NCBI RefSeq assembly: GCF_008632455.1
Contig: NZ_CP043929.1
Location: 3,038,001 to 3,102,000 of the forward strand
Direction: 5' to 3'
DNA: 64,000 nucleotides
Origin: Methylomonas rhizoryzae
GTDB taxonomy: Bacteria > Pseudomonadota > Gammaproteobacteria > Methylococcales > Methylomonadaceae
Position 1 is the stretch's first letter. Every line of letters starts with the position of its first letter. The notes beneath the pieces are model-generated. The model did not search any database. It was given only the letters and a program-made list of their open reading frames with translations, and had not been told where the DNA came from. This document shows, one piece after another, positions 14,960 to 24,490 of this stretch. A program made the position numbers and the translations under genes.

Positions 14960-17884
14960 TTAGTCCGATTTACCGGCATCCCCCGATACCACGTCGACCG
15001 AACCGGCATTTTTCACCGGTTGTTCGCCGCCGGTTTGCACAGGATCGGTCTTGTAGCCGCCGACGATCAAATCCGCTACACCGTCGTTGTTTTGGTCACC
15101 GCCGCCGGCCAACGCGAAACCGAAGTTATCCCCCTTGTTGCGTCCGCTCAGGCTGAAAAATGACTTGCCGTCCGCGCCGCTATGCAAGGCGATTTTACCG
15201 GCATTGCTTAACTTCACCTCATTTTTGCTCGCGTCGTAGCCGAAAGCGCCGACCGCGAAATCACTGAGACCGTCGCCGTCTATGTCGCCCATGGCGGTTA
15301 GCGCACTCCCGAACATGGCCTCGGCTTGCGGATCGCTATCGTTGATTTTTGCGATGGCATCGCCGCTCGCACCGGAATAGAGCGTGGCGCTGCCGGCGTG
15401 CTTGACGACTCGCGTACTGCCTTCGATGCTTGCATTTTCCCCCGGCGCGCCGACCAGAAACTCGGCGTTCCCGTCGCCGTTGACATCGGCAAAACCGGCG
15501 AGCGCATAAGCGAAGCGGTCGCCCGCGTGGCTGCCTTCGATTTTAAACGCCTGCTGCCAAGCAGCGGCCGTGAACAGATATGCCGCGCCGGCGTTAGCCA
15601 GTTTCTTGCGTTTGCCCGCTACCGGCTTGTCGTAGCGATAGGCGCCGACGATGGCATCGCCGGCACCGTCGTTGTCGATATCGGCGCCGGCCACCGCCGC
15701 ACCGAAGCCATCGCCCTTGGATTCGCCGCTGAATTTATGTAGCAATGCTTGGTTGCGGCCGGAATACACGTAGGCCGCACCGGCATCGAGCAATTTTTTA
15801 CCGCTTGCGGCATCGGCGGGATCGGCTCTCCAAGCGCCTATCAACAAATCCGGGTAGCTATCGCCGTCGGCATCGGCCAACAAGGTTAAGGCGGCACCGA
15901 AGCGGTCTCCTTTACCCTCGCCGTCAATCCGGAACAATAGTCGACCGTCCGCGCCGGAATAGACCAGTACCGCACCGGCGTCTTTCAAGCGCTTGCCGGT
16001 CGCGGAATCGGTAGTATCCGCTTTGTGCGCACCCACAACGACATCGGAAATGCCGTCTTTGTCGAAATCGGCGCCGCCGGCCACGGCAATCCCGAATTCG
16101 TCGCCGGCCGCGGCACCTACCCAAGCGAGTTCCGACAATGCCTGCGCCGTTTTACCGGAATACACCGATACGCAACCGACGTTGCCGGCGGCGCGCGGTT
16201 TGCCGGCTAATTTTCGATCGCAACGCGGCACGCCGATAATCACGTCGTCATAGCCGTCTTGGTCGAGATCGCCGGCATTGGCTACCGCATAACCGAGTAG
16301 GTCGCCGCTTTTACTCCCGTCCGCGCGCACCAACAAATAGGGGTCGGTCGGATAAGGATCGTCGACATCGGGAATGCCGTCGTTGTCGTCGTCGGTATCG
16401 GCGTTATCGCCGATGCCGTCGCCGTCGTTATCTTTGGATTCGCTGGGATCGAGCGGAAATTTGTCGTCCGCGTCGTTAACGCCGTCGTTATCGTCGTCTT
16501 CGTCGCACGCATCGCCGTCGGCGTCGCTATCGTGATTTTCCTGCTCGGGGTTGCCGGTCAGCGGGCAATTGTCCGCATCGTCCAGGATGCCGTCGCCGTC
16601 GTCGTCGTCGAACAGATAACGGGCCATCGCCACCTTTTTAGTCCCGCTTTCCGCAAAGCCGGCCAACACCAGCGAGCCGTTGCTTTGGGCAATGGCCGCC
16701 AAGGCTTTATCCTGGCCGGCACCGAAGCTGGTAGTCAGTTTGCCGCCGCTGCCGAAACTGCTGTCCAGACTGCCGTTGGCGTTGTAGCGCACCAGCAAAA
16801 AATCCACGTTGCCGTTGCCTTTCTCGGTATAACCCGCCACCAACAACTTACCGTCGAATTGCTGTATCACTGCGTAAGCCGCTTCGTTGCCGCTGCCGAC
16901 CGCCGTCACCACTTTGCCGCCGTTGCCGAAGCTAGTGTCCGGCTGACCATTGCCGCCGTAACGCGCCAGCGCGACGTCGTCGTCATTACCGTTGCCGGAG
17001 GAGCCGACCGCAACCCATTTACCGTCGGTTTGGCGAATCAGCGCATAGGCCCGGTCGCCGTTGCCGCGAAAAGTGGTGACGACTTTACCCGCCGTACCGA
17101 ATGTAGCATCCAAGCTGCCGTTGCTGTTGTAGCGCGCCAGGGCGAAGCTATCGCGGCTGCCATTATTGCTGTAACCAGCCGCCACTAGTTTACCGTCCGC
17201 TTGGCCGACCAAGGCGTAGGCTACGTCGTCTTTACCGGCAAAGTCGCTGCTGACTATGCCGTCGCTATCGAAACTTTTGTCCAATTCGCCGGCCGCCGTG
17301 TAACGCACCAACGCGAAATCGTAACCTGCACTGGCGGTCTCGGTATAACCGCCGGCGACCAATAAACCGTTCTTTTGTTGCAGCAAGGCATAGGCGCCGT
17401 CGTTGGCACTGCCGATAGGGGTTATCACTACCCCGTCGCCGGAAAAGCTATTGTCCGCCGCTCCGGCCGGCGTCAGCCGCACCAGCACGAAATCGTCGTT
17501 GCTACCCTGAAAACTGCTGCCGGCGACCACCACGCGCTTGTCGTTTTGCACCCATAAGGCATTGCCAATATCGTCGCCGGGCCCAATATCCAGCGCCAGT
17601 TTGCCGGTTTTATTGAAGGTGGTATCCAGGCTGCCGTCGTTGTTGACCCTAACCAGCATTAAGTCGTCGCCGGACTCGTCGCGGCTAACGCCGGCTACCA
17701 GCAATTTATCGTTCTCTTGCTGCAAGACGGCATTGGCAATCGCATAATCCTTGCCGACGGCCGTCGTCAATTTACCTTTGTCGCCGAAACTGCTATCCAA
17801 GGTCCCGGGGGCCGACGCCCAGGCCGAATGCAGCGCCGAAACGCAAAACAAGAGTAACCCGCGTGTAAAGTAACCTGCCGTCAT
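14960..17884 (-). CDS. Large secreted protein: seven delta-60 repeats, thrombospondin type-3 linker, seven FG-GAP repeats
   Basis: 974-residue exported protein with a signal peptide ending near WASA (residue 25). Residues about 26-425 contain seven delta-60-type repeats, each with a GSLDxxFG-like step and a D-x-LVRY-like strand. Residues about 428-520 are calcium-binding thrombospondin type-3-like repeats (DDDGDGILDDADNCP and similar). Residues about 525-965 carry seven FG-GAP/integrin-alpha repeats (for example GDLDQDGYDDVIIGVP). Seven plus seven repeats suggest two complete seven-bladed propellers on a Ca2+-rigidified linker. No PEP-CTERM tail or dockerin is seen. Likely a cell-surface or extracellular adhesion or matrix protein. 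Confidence 0.85.
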   Translation of the reverse strand: MTAGYFTRGLLLFCVSALHSAWASAPGTLDSSFGDKGKLTTAVGKDYAIANAVLQQENDKLLVAGVSRDESGDDLMLVRVNNDGSLDTTFNKTGKLALDIGPGDDIGNALWVQNDKRVVVAGSSFQGSNDDFVLVRLTPAGAADNSFSGDGVVITPIGSANDGAYALLQQKNGLLVAGGYTETASAGYDFALVRYTAAGELDKSFDSDGIVSSDFAGKDDVAYALVGQADGKLVAAGYSNNGSRDSFALARYNSNGSLDATFGTAGKVVTTFRGNGDRAYALIRQTDGKWVAVGSSGNGNDDDVALARYGGNGQPDTSFGNGGKVVTAVGSGNEAAYAVIQQFDGKLLVAGYTEKGNGNVDFLLVRYNANGSLDSSFGSGGKLTTSFGAGQDKALAAIAQSNGSLVLAGFAESGTKKVAMARYLFDDDDGDGILDDADNCPLTGNPEQENHDSDADGDACDEDDDNDGVNDADDKFPLDPSESKDNDGDGIGDNADTDDDNDGIPDVDDPYPTDPYLLVRADGSKSGDLLGYAVANAGDLDQDGYDDVIIGVPRCDRKLAGKPRAAGNVGCVSVYSGKTAQALSELAWVGAAAGDEFGIAVAGGADFDKDGISDVVVGAHKADTTDSATGKRLKDAGAVLVYSGADGRLLFRIDGEGKGDRFGAALTLLADADGDSYPDLLIGAWRADPADAASGKKLLDAGAAYVYSGRNQALLHKFSGESKGDGFGAAVAGADIDNDGAGDAIVGAYRYDKPVAGKRKKLANAGAAYLFTAAAWQQAFKIEGSHAGDRFAYALAGFADVNGDGNAEFLVGAPGENASIEGSTRVVKHAGSATLYSGASGDAIAKINDSDPQAEAMFGSALTAMGDIDGDGLSDFAVGAFGYDASKNEVKLSNAGKIALHSGADGKSFFSLSGRNKGDNFGFALAGGGDQNNDGVADLIVGGYKTDPVQTGGEQPVKNAGSVDVVSGDAGKSD

Positions 17885-18227
17885 GTATTTGATTCTCGTT
17901 GAATAGTCACCGACAGCGCATTATTACCTGCGCCGGCATGAACCGGGCCGCGTCCGCAGTTGACCGGCGGAATCCGAGCCGCAACCCTGAAGACGGTATT
18001 ATGATGGGTTGACTCGCAAATGCACAGACTTGGCAGGTTAGTTTCCTAGGCCCTAGGTCTAATCCTCGACTATACGCCGTCACAACCTTGCTCTGAAAAT
18101 CATCAAGCAGCAGCGTCTTCGTCGCGAATGGCCTTTTGAATCGCGACTCGCGTCGCTCCTACTATCGATGGTTTTCATCGGCAAGGGCAATGCAGCGGCT
18201 TCATAATCGTTAGCCGGCATACCCGGC
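17885..18227. other. Intergenic stretch without a recognised gene
   Basis: Lies upstream of the propeller-protein gene and downstream of the beta-helix gene. It contains short palindromes (CCTAGGCCCTAGG near 18048, paired TCGCGA near 18120 and 18140) but no clear promoter, terminator or ORF. Confidence 0.4.
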
Positions 18228-19490
18228 TTATCGGCTGACTCTCACCGCATTGGCGTCGCCTTTGGCCGAACCGTTGCCGGCAGCATTTTCGGGGTACACT
18301 CCGGGCGCAATCACCAACGCATGACGGATGCGATATTGCAGCGTCACCACCTCCTGTTCGGTATCCGCAGATTCGAAGGTGTTATTCTCGACCGTCAAAT
18401 AGTCCAGGTAGCCGTGGCCTTCCTCGGCATCGACCGTATCGCAGTCTATGCGCTTATTGCTACGAAATCCTTGTTCGGCGTAACCGCCCAAAAGCAAATC
18501 GCCGAATCGGCTGCCGCTTGCAACATTGTGTTGTAACGTCACGTGGCGGGCAACGACGCAATTCTCCGCGCCGACCTCGTAAGCCCACGGCGCGTTCTCG
18601 ACATCGTTCCCGCTAACTTGGATATGGCGGGCGCCGTCCACATAAATGCCGGCCGCCCAAGTTTCCTGATGGTCGTAAGCCGGATTATTCAAGGTAGAGA
18701 CGTTTTGCACCCGATTGTTTTCGATGAAGCCGTAACGGGCGGCGTCCAAAGGATGAGGCAATCGCACCGCGCTGGGCAATGTTCGTTCGCCGCCGATTGC
18801 CGCTATCGCGATATTGTTGACTAGTTCGATACGATTGTCGGCAACCGACCAGCGCTGTACATTGCCGTTCACCGCAATGCTCTCGCTGGAACCGGTTTGC
18901 ATGTGGTACACGCGGTTGCCTTCGATGATCACGTCGCGTATCCCTTTGCTTCCGCTGCCGTATACCGCGATGCCGTGGGCGTCCTGATGGCTGGCGAAAT
19001 CATGTATGGTATTGCCGGTGACGGCAATCCTGTTCAGATTATTGCCCTCGATAATCACTGCGTAGATATCCTCGCTTCCGGCCTGATGGCCTTGAAATTC
19101 CAAATCTTGCACGACGATTTCTTTGCGCTGATTGCCGATGTACAAAAAAGCGCCGTTTTGCGCGCTCGTCAACGGCGTCATGCCGATAGCACCGCGCAAT
19201 TTGGTGCGAGAGCGGGTAATTTCCGCCGGAATGTCACTTACCGCTCCTGCGATTTCGACCACGCAATAGCCTTTTCTGCCGACTTTTTGGTCGCATTGTT
19301 CCAGTGCGCCGGCGATGGAACCGGTCGCCGTCACGTCCGCCGTGGCCGCGAAATTCGCCAACCAAGCGCGCTGCGGCCGGTAACGCTCGGCCATCGGCCT
19401 CGCCCCCCAGCGAGCCTCGACCGGTCTGCTGGAGTCCATCAGAGTCAACACGGTCAAAAGCACGCGGAATGAGGTTTTGCATGACGGCAT
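18228..19490 (-). CDS. Secreted right-handed parallel beta-helix protein
   Basis: 420-residue protein. A signal-peptide-like N-terminus (SCKTSFRVLLTVLTLMDSS) precedes an N-cap of pectate-lyase type (GYCVVEIAGAVSDIPAEI, RSRTKLRGAIG). Many parallel beta-helix (PbH1) rungs follow with N-x-I/V pattern (VIIEGNNLNRIAVTGNTI, VIIEGNRVYHM, FIENNRVQNV, LTVENNTFE). This fold is shared by polysaccharide lyases, epimerases and adhesins, so an EPS-related role is possible but no catalytic residues could be assigned. The ATG follows a GAGGCGG purine stretch; a start 24 codons earlier is less likely. Confidence 0.75.
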   Translation of the reverse strand: MPSCKTSFRVLLTVLTLMDSSRPVEARWGARPMAERYRPQRAWLANFAATADVTATGSIAGALEQCDQKVGRKGYCVVEIAGAVSDIPAEITRSRTKLRGAIGMTPLTSAQNGAFLYIGNQRKEIVVQDLEFQGHQAGSEDIYAVIIEGNNLNRIAVTGNTIHDFASHQDAHGIAVYGSGSKGIRDVIIEGNRVYHMQTGSSESIAVNGNVQRWSVADNRIELVNNIAIAAIGGERTLPSAVRLPHPLDAARYGFIENNRVQNVSTLNNPAYDHQETWAAGIYVDGARHIQVSGNDVENAPWAYEVGAENCVVARHVTLQHNVASGSRFGDLLLGGYAEQGFRSNKRIDCDTVDAEEGHGYLDYLTVENNTFESADTEQEVVTLQYRIRHALVIAPGVYPENAAGNGSAKGDANAVRVSR

Positions 19491-19802
19491 ATCCGCCTCG
19501 CTTTGACATAAGGTGTAGCCATTGAAACTACGGACGGATGCGGATGCCGAGCTGATACACAAATCATCGCTGCAACGACGCGCGTTAGCAACCGAACAAA
19601 CTTCCAGTTGATATTCTCGGGCTCAGTTTAACCGCAAACGCAGTCAGACTTAAATCGGCTGACGTGCCGCCAAATCCATTTAACCATCTCATCGATTGAG
19701 TCGGCCGTTCCGACGATAGCAACGGTAACAGTCAATCCAAAATCAACCAATACCCTGCTCATTAATTTGAAATACTTCCTACAAATTCGTAGAATTACTT
19801 AC
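19491..19802. other. Intergenic stretch between divergent genes
   Basis: Must hold the promoters of the beta-helix gene and of the chromate operon. No ORF is convincing, and no ChrB operator could be assigned by eye. Confidence 0.4.
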
Positions 19803-20744
19803 ATGAACTATTGGTGTATATTGATAACAAGCCTGCCGACCGAGAACGCAACCGCTCGGATGCGGATTTGGCGCGCCTTGAAAGCCTCGGGCGCGGCGGT
19901 GTTGCGTGACGGCGTTTATTTGCTGCCGAATCGGGATGGCTGCCCGGAGACCTTGGAAAATTTGGCTATTGAGGTCAGAGCATCCGGCGGCACTGCCTTC
20001 CTATTACGGACGGGCGAAGCGGATGGCGGCAATTTTGCCGGCCTATTTGACCGTAGCGAAGATTACGCAGTTTTATGCGCCGACATTGCCAAGCTGTTTA
20101 GCGAAATTAGCGTTGATCACGCCCATGATCAACTCAAACAAGCACGCAAACTGCGTAAAGCCATGACCAGTCTGACCGCCATAGATTTCTTTCCCGGCGA
20201 AGCCGGCCGGCAAGCCGAAACCGCTTTGCATGAACTGGAATTAGCAATAGCGCGTAGTTTGTCAGCCGACGAACCTCATCCGCTTGAAGGCTCGATTGCC
20301 GCGTTATCAATCGGCGATTTCCAAGGCAAAACCTGGGCGACGCGGCAAAGGCCTTGGGTGGATAGGCTGGCTTGCGCCTGGCTGATTCGCCGCTATATCG
20401 ACCCGCAAGCCCGTTTGCTTTGGTTGACTTCGCCCGCCGATTGTCCCCGGGATGCTATCGGTTTCGATTTCGACGGCGCCCGCTTTAGCCACGTCGGCGC
20501 CCGTGTCAGTTTCGAAGTGTTGCTGGCCGGCTTCGGCTTGGAAACGCCGGCCCTGAAACGCTTGGGCGGATTGATTCATTTTTTGGACGTAGGCGGCGTG
20601 CAGCCGCCCGAAGCGATTGGCATCGAATGCGTGTTGGCCGGCTTGCGCGACACCCTCCAAGACGACGATCGGCTGCTGGAGGCTGCCGGTGCGGTTTTCG
20701 ACAGTTTACTGACGACTTTTACCAAGGGAGCAAATAGCCCATGA
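19803..20744 (+). CDS. chrB: Chromate resistance regulator ChrB
   Basis: 313-residue ChrB family protein; in characterised systems ChrB senses chromate and controls the chr operon. The N-terminus has the family opening NYWCILITSLPTENATARMR followed by a winged-helix-like region. The C-terminal ChrB domain has WVDRLACAWLIRRYIDP and FDFDGARFSHVG. The ATG chosen matches the usual N-terminus; an upstream ATG adds 12 unlikely residues. The stop overlaps chrA as ATGA. It is the first gene of a chrB-chrA-sod-chrB-like operon. Confidence 0.92.
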   Translation: MNYWCILITSLPTENATARMRIWRALKASGAAVLRDGVYLLPNRDGCPETLENLAIEVRASGGTAFLLRTGEADGGNFAGLFDRSEDYAVLCADIAKLFSEISVDHAHDQLKQARKLRKAMTSLTAIDFFPGEAGRQAETALHELELAIARSLSADEPHPLEGSIAALSIGDFQGKTWATRQRPWVDRLACAWLIRRYIDPQARLLWLTSPADCPRDAIGFDFDGARFSHVGARVSFEVLLAGFGLETPALKRLGGLIHFLDVGGVQPPEAIGIECVLAGLRDTLQDDDRLLEAAGAVFDSLLTTFTKGANSP

Positions 20745-22132
20745 CACCCTCCGCCCACACCACTACAAACGGCGCGCAACCACGGCCCGCCCCCGTGGGT
20801 TTTTGGCAAGCCTTTCGCTTTTGGCTGAAACTCGGCTTTATCAGCTTCGGCGGCCCGGCCGGGCAAATCGCCATCATGCACCAGGAACTGGTGGAAAGAC
20901 GGCGCTGGTTGTCGGAACAACGTTTTCTGCATGCCTTGAACTACTGCATGGTGTTGCCGGGGCCGGAAGCTCAACAATTGGCTGCCTATATCGGCTGGCT
21001 GATGCACCGCAACCTCGGCGGCATCGTCGCCGGCGGCTTGTTTGTGCTGCCGTCTTTGTTGATTTTGATCGGTTTGAGCTGGTTGTATCTGGCCTACGGC
21101 CACGTCGCGGCGGTAGCCGGCGTGTTGTACGGAATTAAACCGGCGGTGACGGCCATTGTGTTGTTTGCCGCCTACCGCATCGGTTCGCGGGCCTTGAAAA
21201 ATAGCGTATTGTGGACGATGGCGGCCCTGGCGTTTTCAGCCATTTTTTTACTGCATGCGCCGTTCCCATTGATTGTATTGCTGGCCGGTATTTTGGGTGG
21301 CTTGGGCGGCAAATGGCTACCGGACAAATTTGCCTTGGGCGGCGGACACGGCGCGTCCGAACGGAGTTACGGCCCGGCGTTGATGGACGACGATACGCCG
21401 ACACCGTCCCATGCCTTATTTTCCTGGTCGGGTTTAATCAAAGTCATTGTCGTTGGGTTGGCTTTATGGGCCGCCGTCATCGGCTGGCTATGCGCCGAAT
21501 ACGGCTGGAACGGTGCGCTGACGCAAATGGGCTGGTTTTTCACCAAGGCGGCCTTGTTGACCTTCGGCGGCGCTTACGCGGTTTTGCCCTACGTCTATCA
21601 AGGCGCGGTCGAGCATTTTCACTGGCTGACGCCGCAGCAAATGATAGACGGCTTGGCCCTGGGCGAAACCACGCCCGGTCCGTTGATCATGGTAGTCACC
21701 TTCGTCGGCTTTGTGGCCGGTTGGAGCCAGCAATTGTTCGGCTCGGAGCAATTGCTGTTGGCCGGTGCGGTGGCTGCCACGCTGGTCACCTATTTCACCT
21801 TCCTGCCCAGCTTTCTGTTCATTCTGGCCGGCGGCCCTATCGTGGAATCGACCCACGGCAATTTGAAATTTACCGCGCCCTTGACCGGCATCACCGCCGC
21901 CGTGGTGGGCGTGATTCTGAATCTGGCGGTGTTTTTCGCTTGGCACGTGTTCTGGCCGCAAGGCTTCGAGGGCCGTTTCGACGGCGTTTCCGCGCTGATC
22001 AGTCTGTGTGCTTTTTGGGCGCTGTTCCGTTACAAAGTGAACGTGATTCCGGTGATTCTGGCCTGCGGCGGCGCGGGGCTAGTCTGGCATTTCGGCAAAA
22101 TCTGGCTGGCCCTGAATGGGGTTATGTTTTGA
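20741..22132 (+). CDS. chrA: Chromate efflux transporter ChrA (CHR family)
   Basis: 463-residue inner-membrane protein of the long-chain CHR family. Two homologous halves each have a CHR domain. The first contains FGGPAGQIAIMHQELVE and the signature PGPEAQQLAAYIGWLMH. The second contains FGGAYAVLPYVYQGAVE and GLALGETTPGPLIMVVTFVGF. About 12 hydrophobic spans are seen. It exports chromate with the membrane potential in characterised homologues. A Ser/Gly-rich linker near residue 205 separates the halves. It is coupled to chrB by ATGA. Confidence 0.95.
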   Translation: MTPSAHTTTNGAQPRPAPVGFWQAFRFWLKLGFISFGGPAGQIAIMHQELVERRRWLSEQRFLHALNYCMVLPGPEAQQLAAYIGWLMHRNLGGIVAGGLFVLPSLLILIGLSWLYLAYGHVAAVAGVLYGIKPAVTAIVLFAAYRIGSRALKNSVLWTMAALAFSAIFLLHAPFPLIVLLAGILGGLGGKWLPDKFALGGGHGASERSYGPALMDDDTPTPSHALFSWSGLIKVIVVGLALWAAVIGWLCAEYGWNGALTQMGWFFTKAALLTFGGAYAVLPYVYQGAVEHFHWLTPQQMIDGLALGETTPGPLIMVVTFVGFVAGWSQQLFGSEQLLLAGAVAATLVTYFTFLPSFLFILAGGPIVESTHGNLKFTAPLTGITAAVVGVILNLAVFFAWHVFWPQGFEGRFDGVSALISLCAFWALFRYKVNVIPVILACGGAGLVWHFGKIWLALNGVMF

Positions 22133-22377
22133 GCTCGCGTCTTTTTGGATACAAGCTATCGGCATTAACCGGTTAAAACCGCATCATGATGCTGCAACCC
22201 AGGCTTTCGCCGACTACGCCCATCCCGTTGCAGACTCCGGCAAACGCGCCGAACTCAACCGACTCAAAGCCCTAGCTGCCGCGGCACGGTGGTTCGCAAG
22301 CTCCAGGCCATCCGGTCTTGGTTGAAAGCCTGGTGAAAATATCGTTCTATTTGTCCCAACCACGCAAGGAGACCGCT

Positions 22378-23142
22378 ATGTCCGATTCATCCCGCAGAGA
22401 CTTTCTCGCCACGGCTGCCACTGGCGTCGCCCTGGCGACGATAACCCCCGGTCAACTACTTGCCAATACAAACGAGGAAACCTTGACGACCATTGCCTTT
22501 CTCTCGGCATTCGCAGCCGGCCACGACCCCAAGCCATTGCCGTTCGATGCCGCCAAGCTGGATGGTCTGTCCGAAAAACTGATCCGTTCTCACTGGGAAA
22601 ACAACTATGGGGGCTCCGTGAAAGCCTTGAACGCGGTGAAATTGAAACTCGCCGAGTGGCAAGCCGATACCAACCTGCCGCCGTACATCTACAACGACCT
22701 CAAGCGCGAGCAGCTGATGCGTACCGGCTCCGTGGTCTTGCACGAGCACTATTTCGGCAACCTGGGCGGCAGTGGTAAACCCGACGAACCGCTACGCAAA
22801 TTGCTGGCCACTGCGTTCGGTTCGTTCGAAGCGTGGGAAAAGGAATTCAAGCGAATGGGCGCGGGACTCGGCGGCGGCTCCGGCTGGGTAACCCTGGGTT
22901 TGAATTTGCACACCGGTCTGCTGGAAAATTACTGGCAGTGGGACCACCTGCATGCGCCCATCGCCACGTTGCCCATCCTGGTTATGGACATGTACGAGCA
23001 CTCTTATCAGATGGACTACGGCGCGGCGGCAAGCACCTACGTTGACGCCTTCGTGCGCAACATCCATTGGGAAACAGTCGCGGCGCGGCTGGAAAAAGCA
23101 TTGCAGCTTCGGCCGCTCTGGTTGACGGGCGGTTTACGATGA
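22378..23142 (+). CDS. chrC: Tat-exported Fe/Mn superoxide dismutase (ChrC-like)
   Basis: 254-residue superoxide dismutase. A twin-arginine signal SRRDFLATAATGVALA starts at residue 5, so the enzyme is predicted to be exported folded to the periplasm. Likely metal ligands are His72 (RSHWENNYGG), His122 (LHEHYFGNLGG), Asp204 and His208 (DMYEHSYQMDYG). The segment around His122 departs from the classic WNHxFYW, as in the SOD branch found in chr operons. Chr operons of other bacteria carry an iron SOD called ChrC, thought to remove superoxide made during chromate reduction. GGAG precedes the ATG. The stop overlaps the next gene by ATGA. Confidence 0.88.
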   Translation: MSDSSRRDFLATAATGVALATITPGQLLANTNEETLTTIAFLSAFAAGHDPKPLPFDAAKLDGLSEKLIRSHWENNYGGSVKALNAVKLKLAEWQADTNLPPYIYNDLKREQLMRTGSVVLHEHYFGNLGGSGKPDEPLRKLLATAFGSFEAWEKEFKRMGAGLGGGSGWVTLGLNLHTGLLENYWQWDHLHAPIATLPILVMDMYEHSYQMDYGAAASTYVDAFVRNIHWETVAARLEKALQLRPLWLTGGLR

Positions 23143-23594
23143 AATGGATCACCCGCGAACGGCCCAAAATCGACCGGATTGCCTGCCCGTGGCTGATTGC
23201 CCGATTCATCGATGCCGACCCCGAATTTCTTTACGTACCCGGCGACCAGGTGTTGCAACTTGCCGAGCAAACCGGCGCCATAGCTTACGACGTCCCGGGC
23301 GCGGCACTCAGTCATGTTGGCGAGCTATGCAGTTTCGACGCCTTTTTAAGCCACTATCAACTCGACGATCCGGCCTTAAACCAATTAGCCGCCATTGTGC
23401 GCGGGGCGGACACCTCCAGACTGGATTTGACACCGCAATCGTCCGGTTTGTATGCCATTTCGCTGGGGCTATCGCAGGTTTTCGAAGAGGATTCGGAAAT
23501 GCTCAAGCACGGCATGGTCATCTACGATGCGCTGTACGCTTGGTGCCGGCATTGCCGGGCCGAAACGCACAACTGGCCGCCAGACCCGGTTTAA
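23139..23594 (+). CDS. Single-domain ChrB C-terminal-like protein
   Basis: 151-residue protein consisting only of the ChrB C-terminal domain: KIDRIACPWLIARFIDADPEF followed by YDVPGAALSHVGELCSFDAF mirrors the corresponding part of the upstream ChrB. It lacks the DNA-binding-like N-terminal half. It is translationally coupled to the SOD gene (ATGA). Similar short genes end other chr operons (some are named chrF), where a regulatory or chromate-reducing role is proposed. The function here is inferred only from position and homology. Confidence 0.85.
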   Translation: MKWITRERPKIDRIACPWLIARFIDADPEFLYVPGDQVLQLAEQTGAIAYDVPGAALSHVGELCSFDAFLSHYQLDDPALNQLAAIVRGADTSRLDLTPQSSGLYAISLGLSQVFEEDSEMLKHGMVIYDALYAWCRHCRAETHNWPPDPV

Positions 23595-23711
23595 TCGATA
23601 CGGGGTTGGTGAATGATCGATCGAATGTTAGCGCCAAGCTTGCTGGTATCGGCACCTATTGCACGCCTGAGATCATTGGATGCAAACCGACCGGCAAGGA
23701 CTGAAGGTTAT

Positions 23712-23737
23712 GGTTGCCGGCATCAACCCCGGCAACC
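23712..23737. terminator. Hairpin between convergent chr operon and PEP-CTERM gene
   Basis: A perfect 9-bp stem GGTTGCCGG/CCGGCAACC with an 8-nt loop lies between converging genes. It has no long T-run. Probably a bidirectional terminator. Confidence 0.55.
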
Positions 23738-23796
23738 TACTACTCTGAAAGTCACGCGGCAGGCGCTCGAAAGACTAACGACAGAACCTTGTCGAC

Positions 23797-23837
23797 TTTC
23801 ATTTGCCGAGACAATTGCCAAGCCTTCATGATCGTTA
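23797..23837 (+). repeat. Dispersed 41-bp intergenic repeat, copy 1
   Basis: Matches the reverse complement of 40176-40216 at 36 of 41 positions, and all five differences are transitions. Both copies sit in intergenic DNA. The core TTCATGATCGTTA is identical. Its nature (mobile-element end, REP-like element) is unknown. Confidence 0.7.
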
Positions 23838-23874
23838 TGGCGCAAAAAAATTACCGGTTAGCGTTGCCCACCTG

Positions 23875-24453
23875 TCACAGCCTTTTACGCATCCCGGACA
23901 ACAGCGACACCAAGCCGAACAGAAACAACCAGGCCGCCGTCGGCAGCGGTAAGTTGGAAACGGTTACTTGCTGCCGCACCTCTATGGCTACCGGCGCGTT
24001 AGCCATAAAATACACGCCTTCGAAACCGGTGCTTAGATTCGAGAGGATTTCCACCGTCACCGCCCCGGCCTGCAAGGCTTGAAAATGCAAACTCGCCAGC
24101 GTGAAATCGCCTGGGAAATCGTCCGAAATCGCGATGCCGGGAAATGCCGAACCCGCCGCATCCAAGTCGAGTAAGCCGGTATCGTCGAAAAACAGCGGAT
24201 TCACGCTGCTGCCTAACAAAATCAAGCCGGCACCGTCCAAAATTTGCGCGTTCAAACCGAACGCCAATAATTCGTCGTCCGCCGCTAGCGAGAAGGCGTC
24301 GTGCAAAACCAGATCCAGATCGAACGCGTCGCCCACTCGAATATCGGTGACCGACGGCTGCAACGAAAAACCGAAATTCGCCGCTGCCGGGATGGGGTTT
24401 ACGCTCAGAAACATTCCGGCAAACAACAATAAACACACACGTAACGCATTCAT
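23875..24453 (-). CDS. Cohesin-like protein with VPLP-type PEP-CTERM sorting tail
   Basis: 192-residue exported protein. It has a signal peptide (to about residue 25), then a single cohesin-like beta-domain (about 26-165) with the strand pattern VGDAFDLDLVL near the start and FTLASLHFQALQAGAVTVE near the end. The tail LPLPTAAWLFLFGL...MRKRL is the VPLP variant of PEP-CTERM: motif, membrane span and basic end. Exosortase is expected to cleave it and hand it to a surface or EPS-linked destination. The stop side faces the chr operon. It lies 37 nt downstream of the dockerin-bearing nuclease gene on the same strand, so the two are probably co-transcribed. Confidence 0.82.
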   Translation of the reverse strand: MNALRVCLLLFAGMFLSVNPIPAAANFGFSLQPSVTDIRVGDAFDLDLVLHDAFSLAADDELLAFGLNAQILDGAGLILLGSSVNPLFFDDTGLLDLDAAGSAFPGIAISDDFPGDFTLASLHFQALQAGAVTVEILSNLSTGFEGVYFMANAPVAIEVRQQVTVSNLPLPTAAWLFLFGLVSLLSGMRKRL

Positions 24454-24490
24454 ATCAACATCCTATTCGAGAGAAAGTAAATTGTTGCAG

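Noticed and set aside
16532..17188. 218-codon plus-strand frame
   Set aside because: Antisense to the repeat-rich propeller gene; its regularity only mirrors the repeats.
14960..17884. Repeats in the propeller gene as a possible tandem DNA repeat or CRISPR
   Set aside because: They are protein-level delta-60 and FG-GAP repeats with divergent DNA; no constant repeat/spacer pattern.
21211..22176. 321-codon plus-strand frame
   Set aside because: Overlaps chrA in another frame; Arg-rich translation typical of a shadow.
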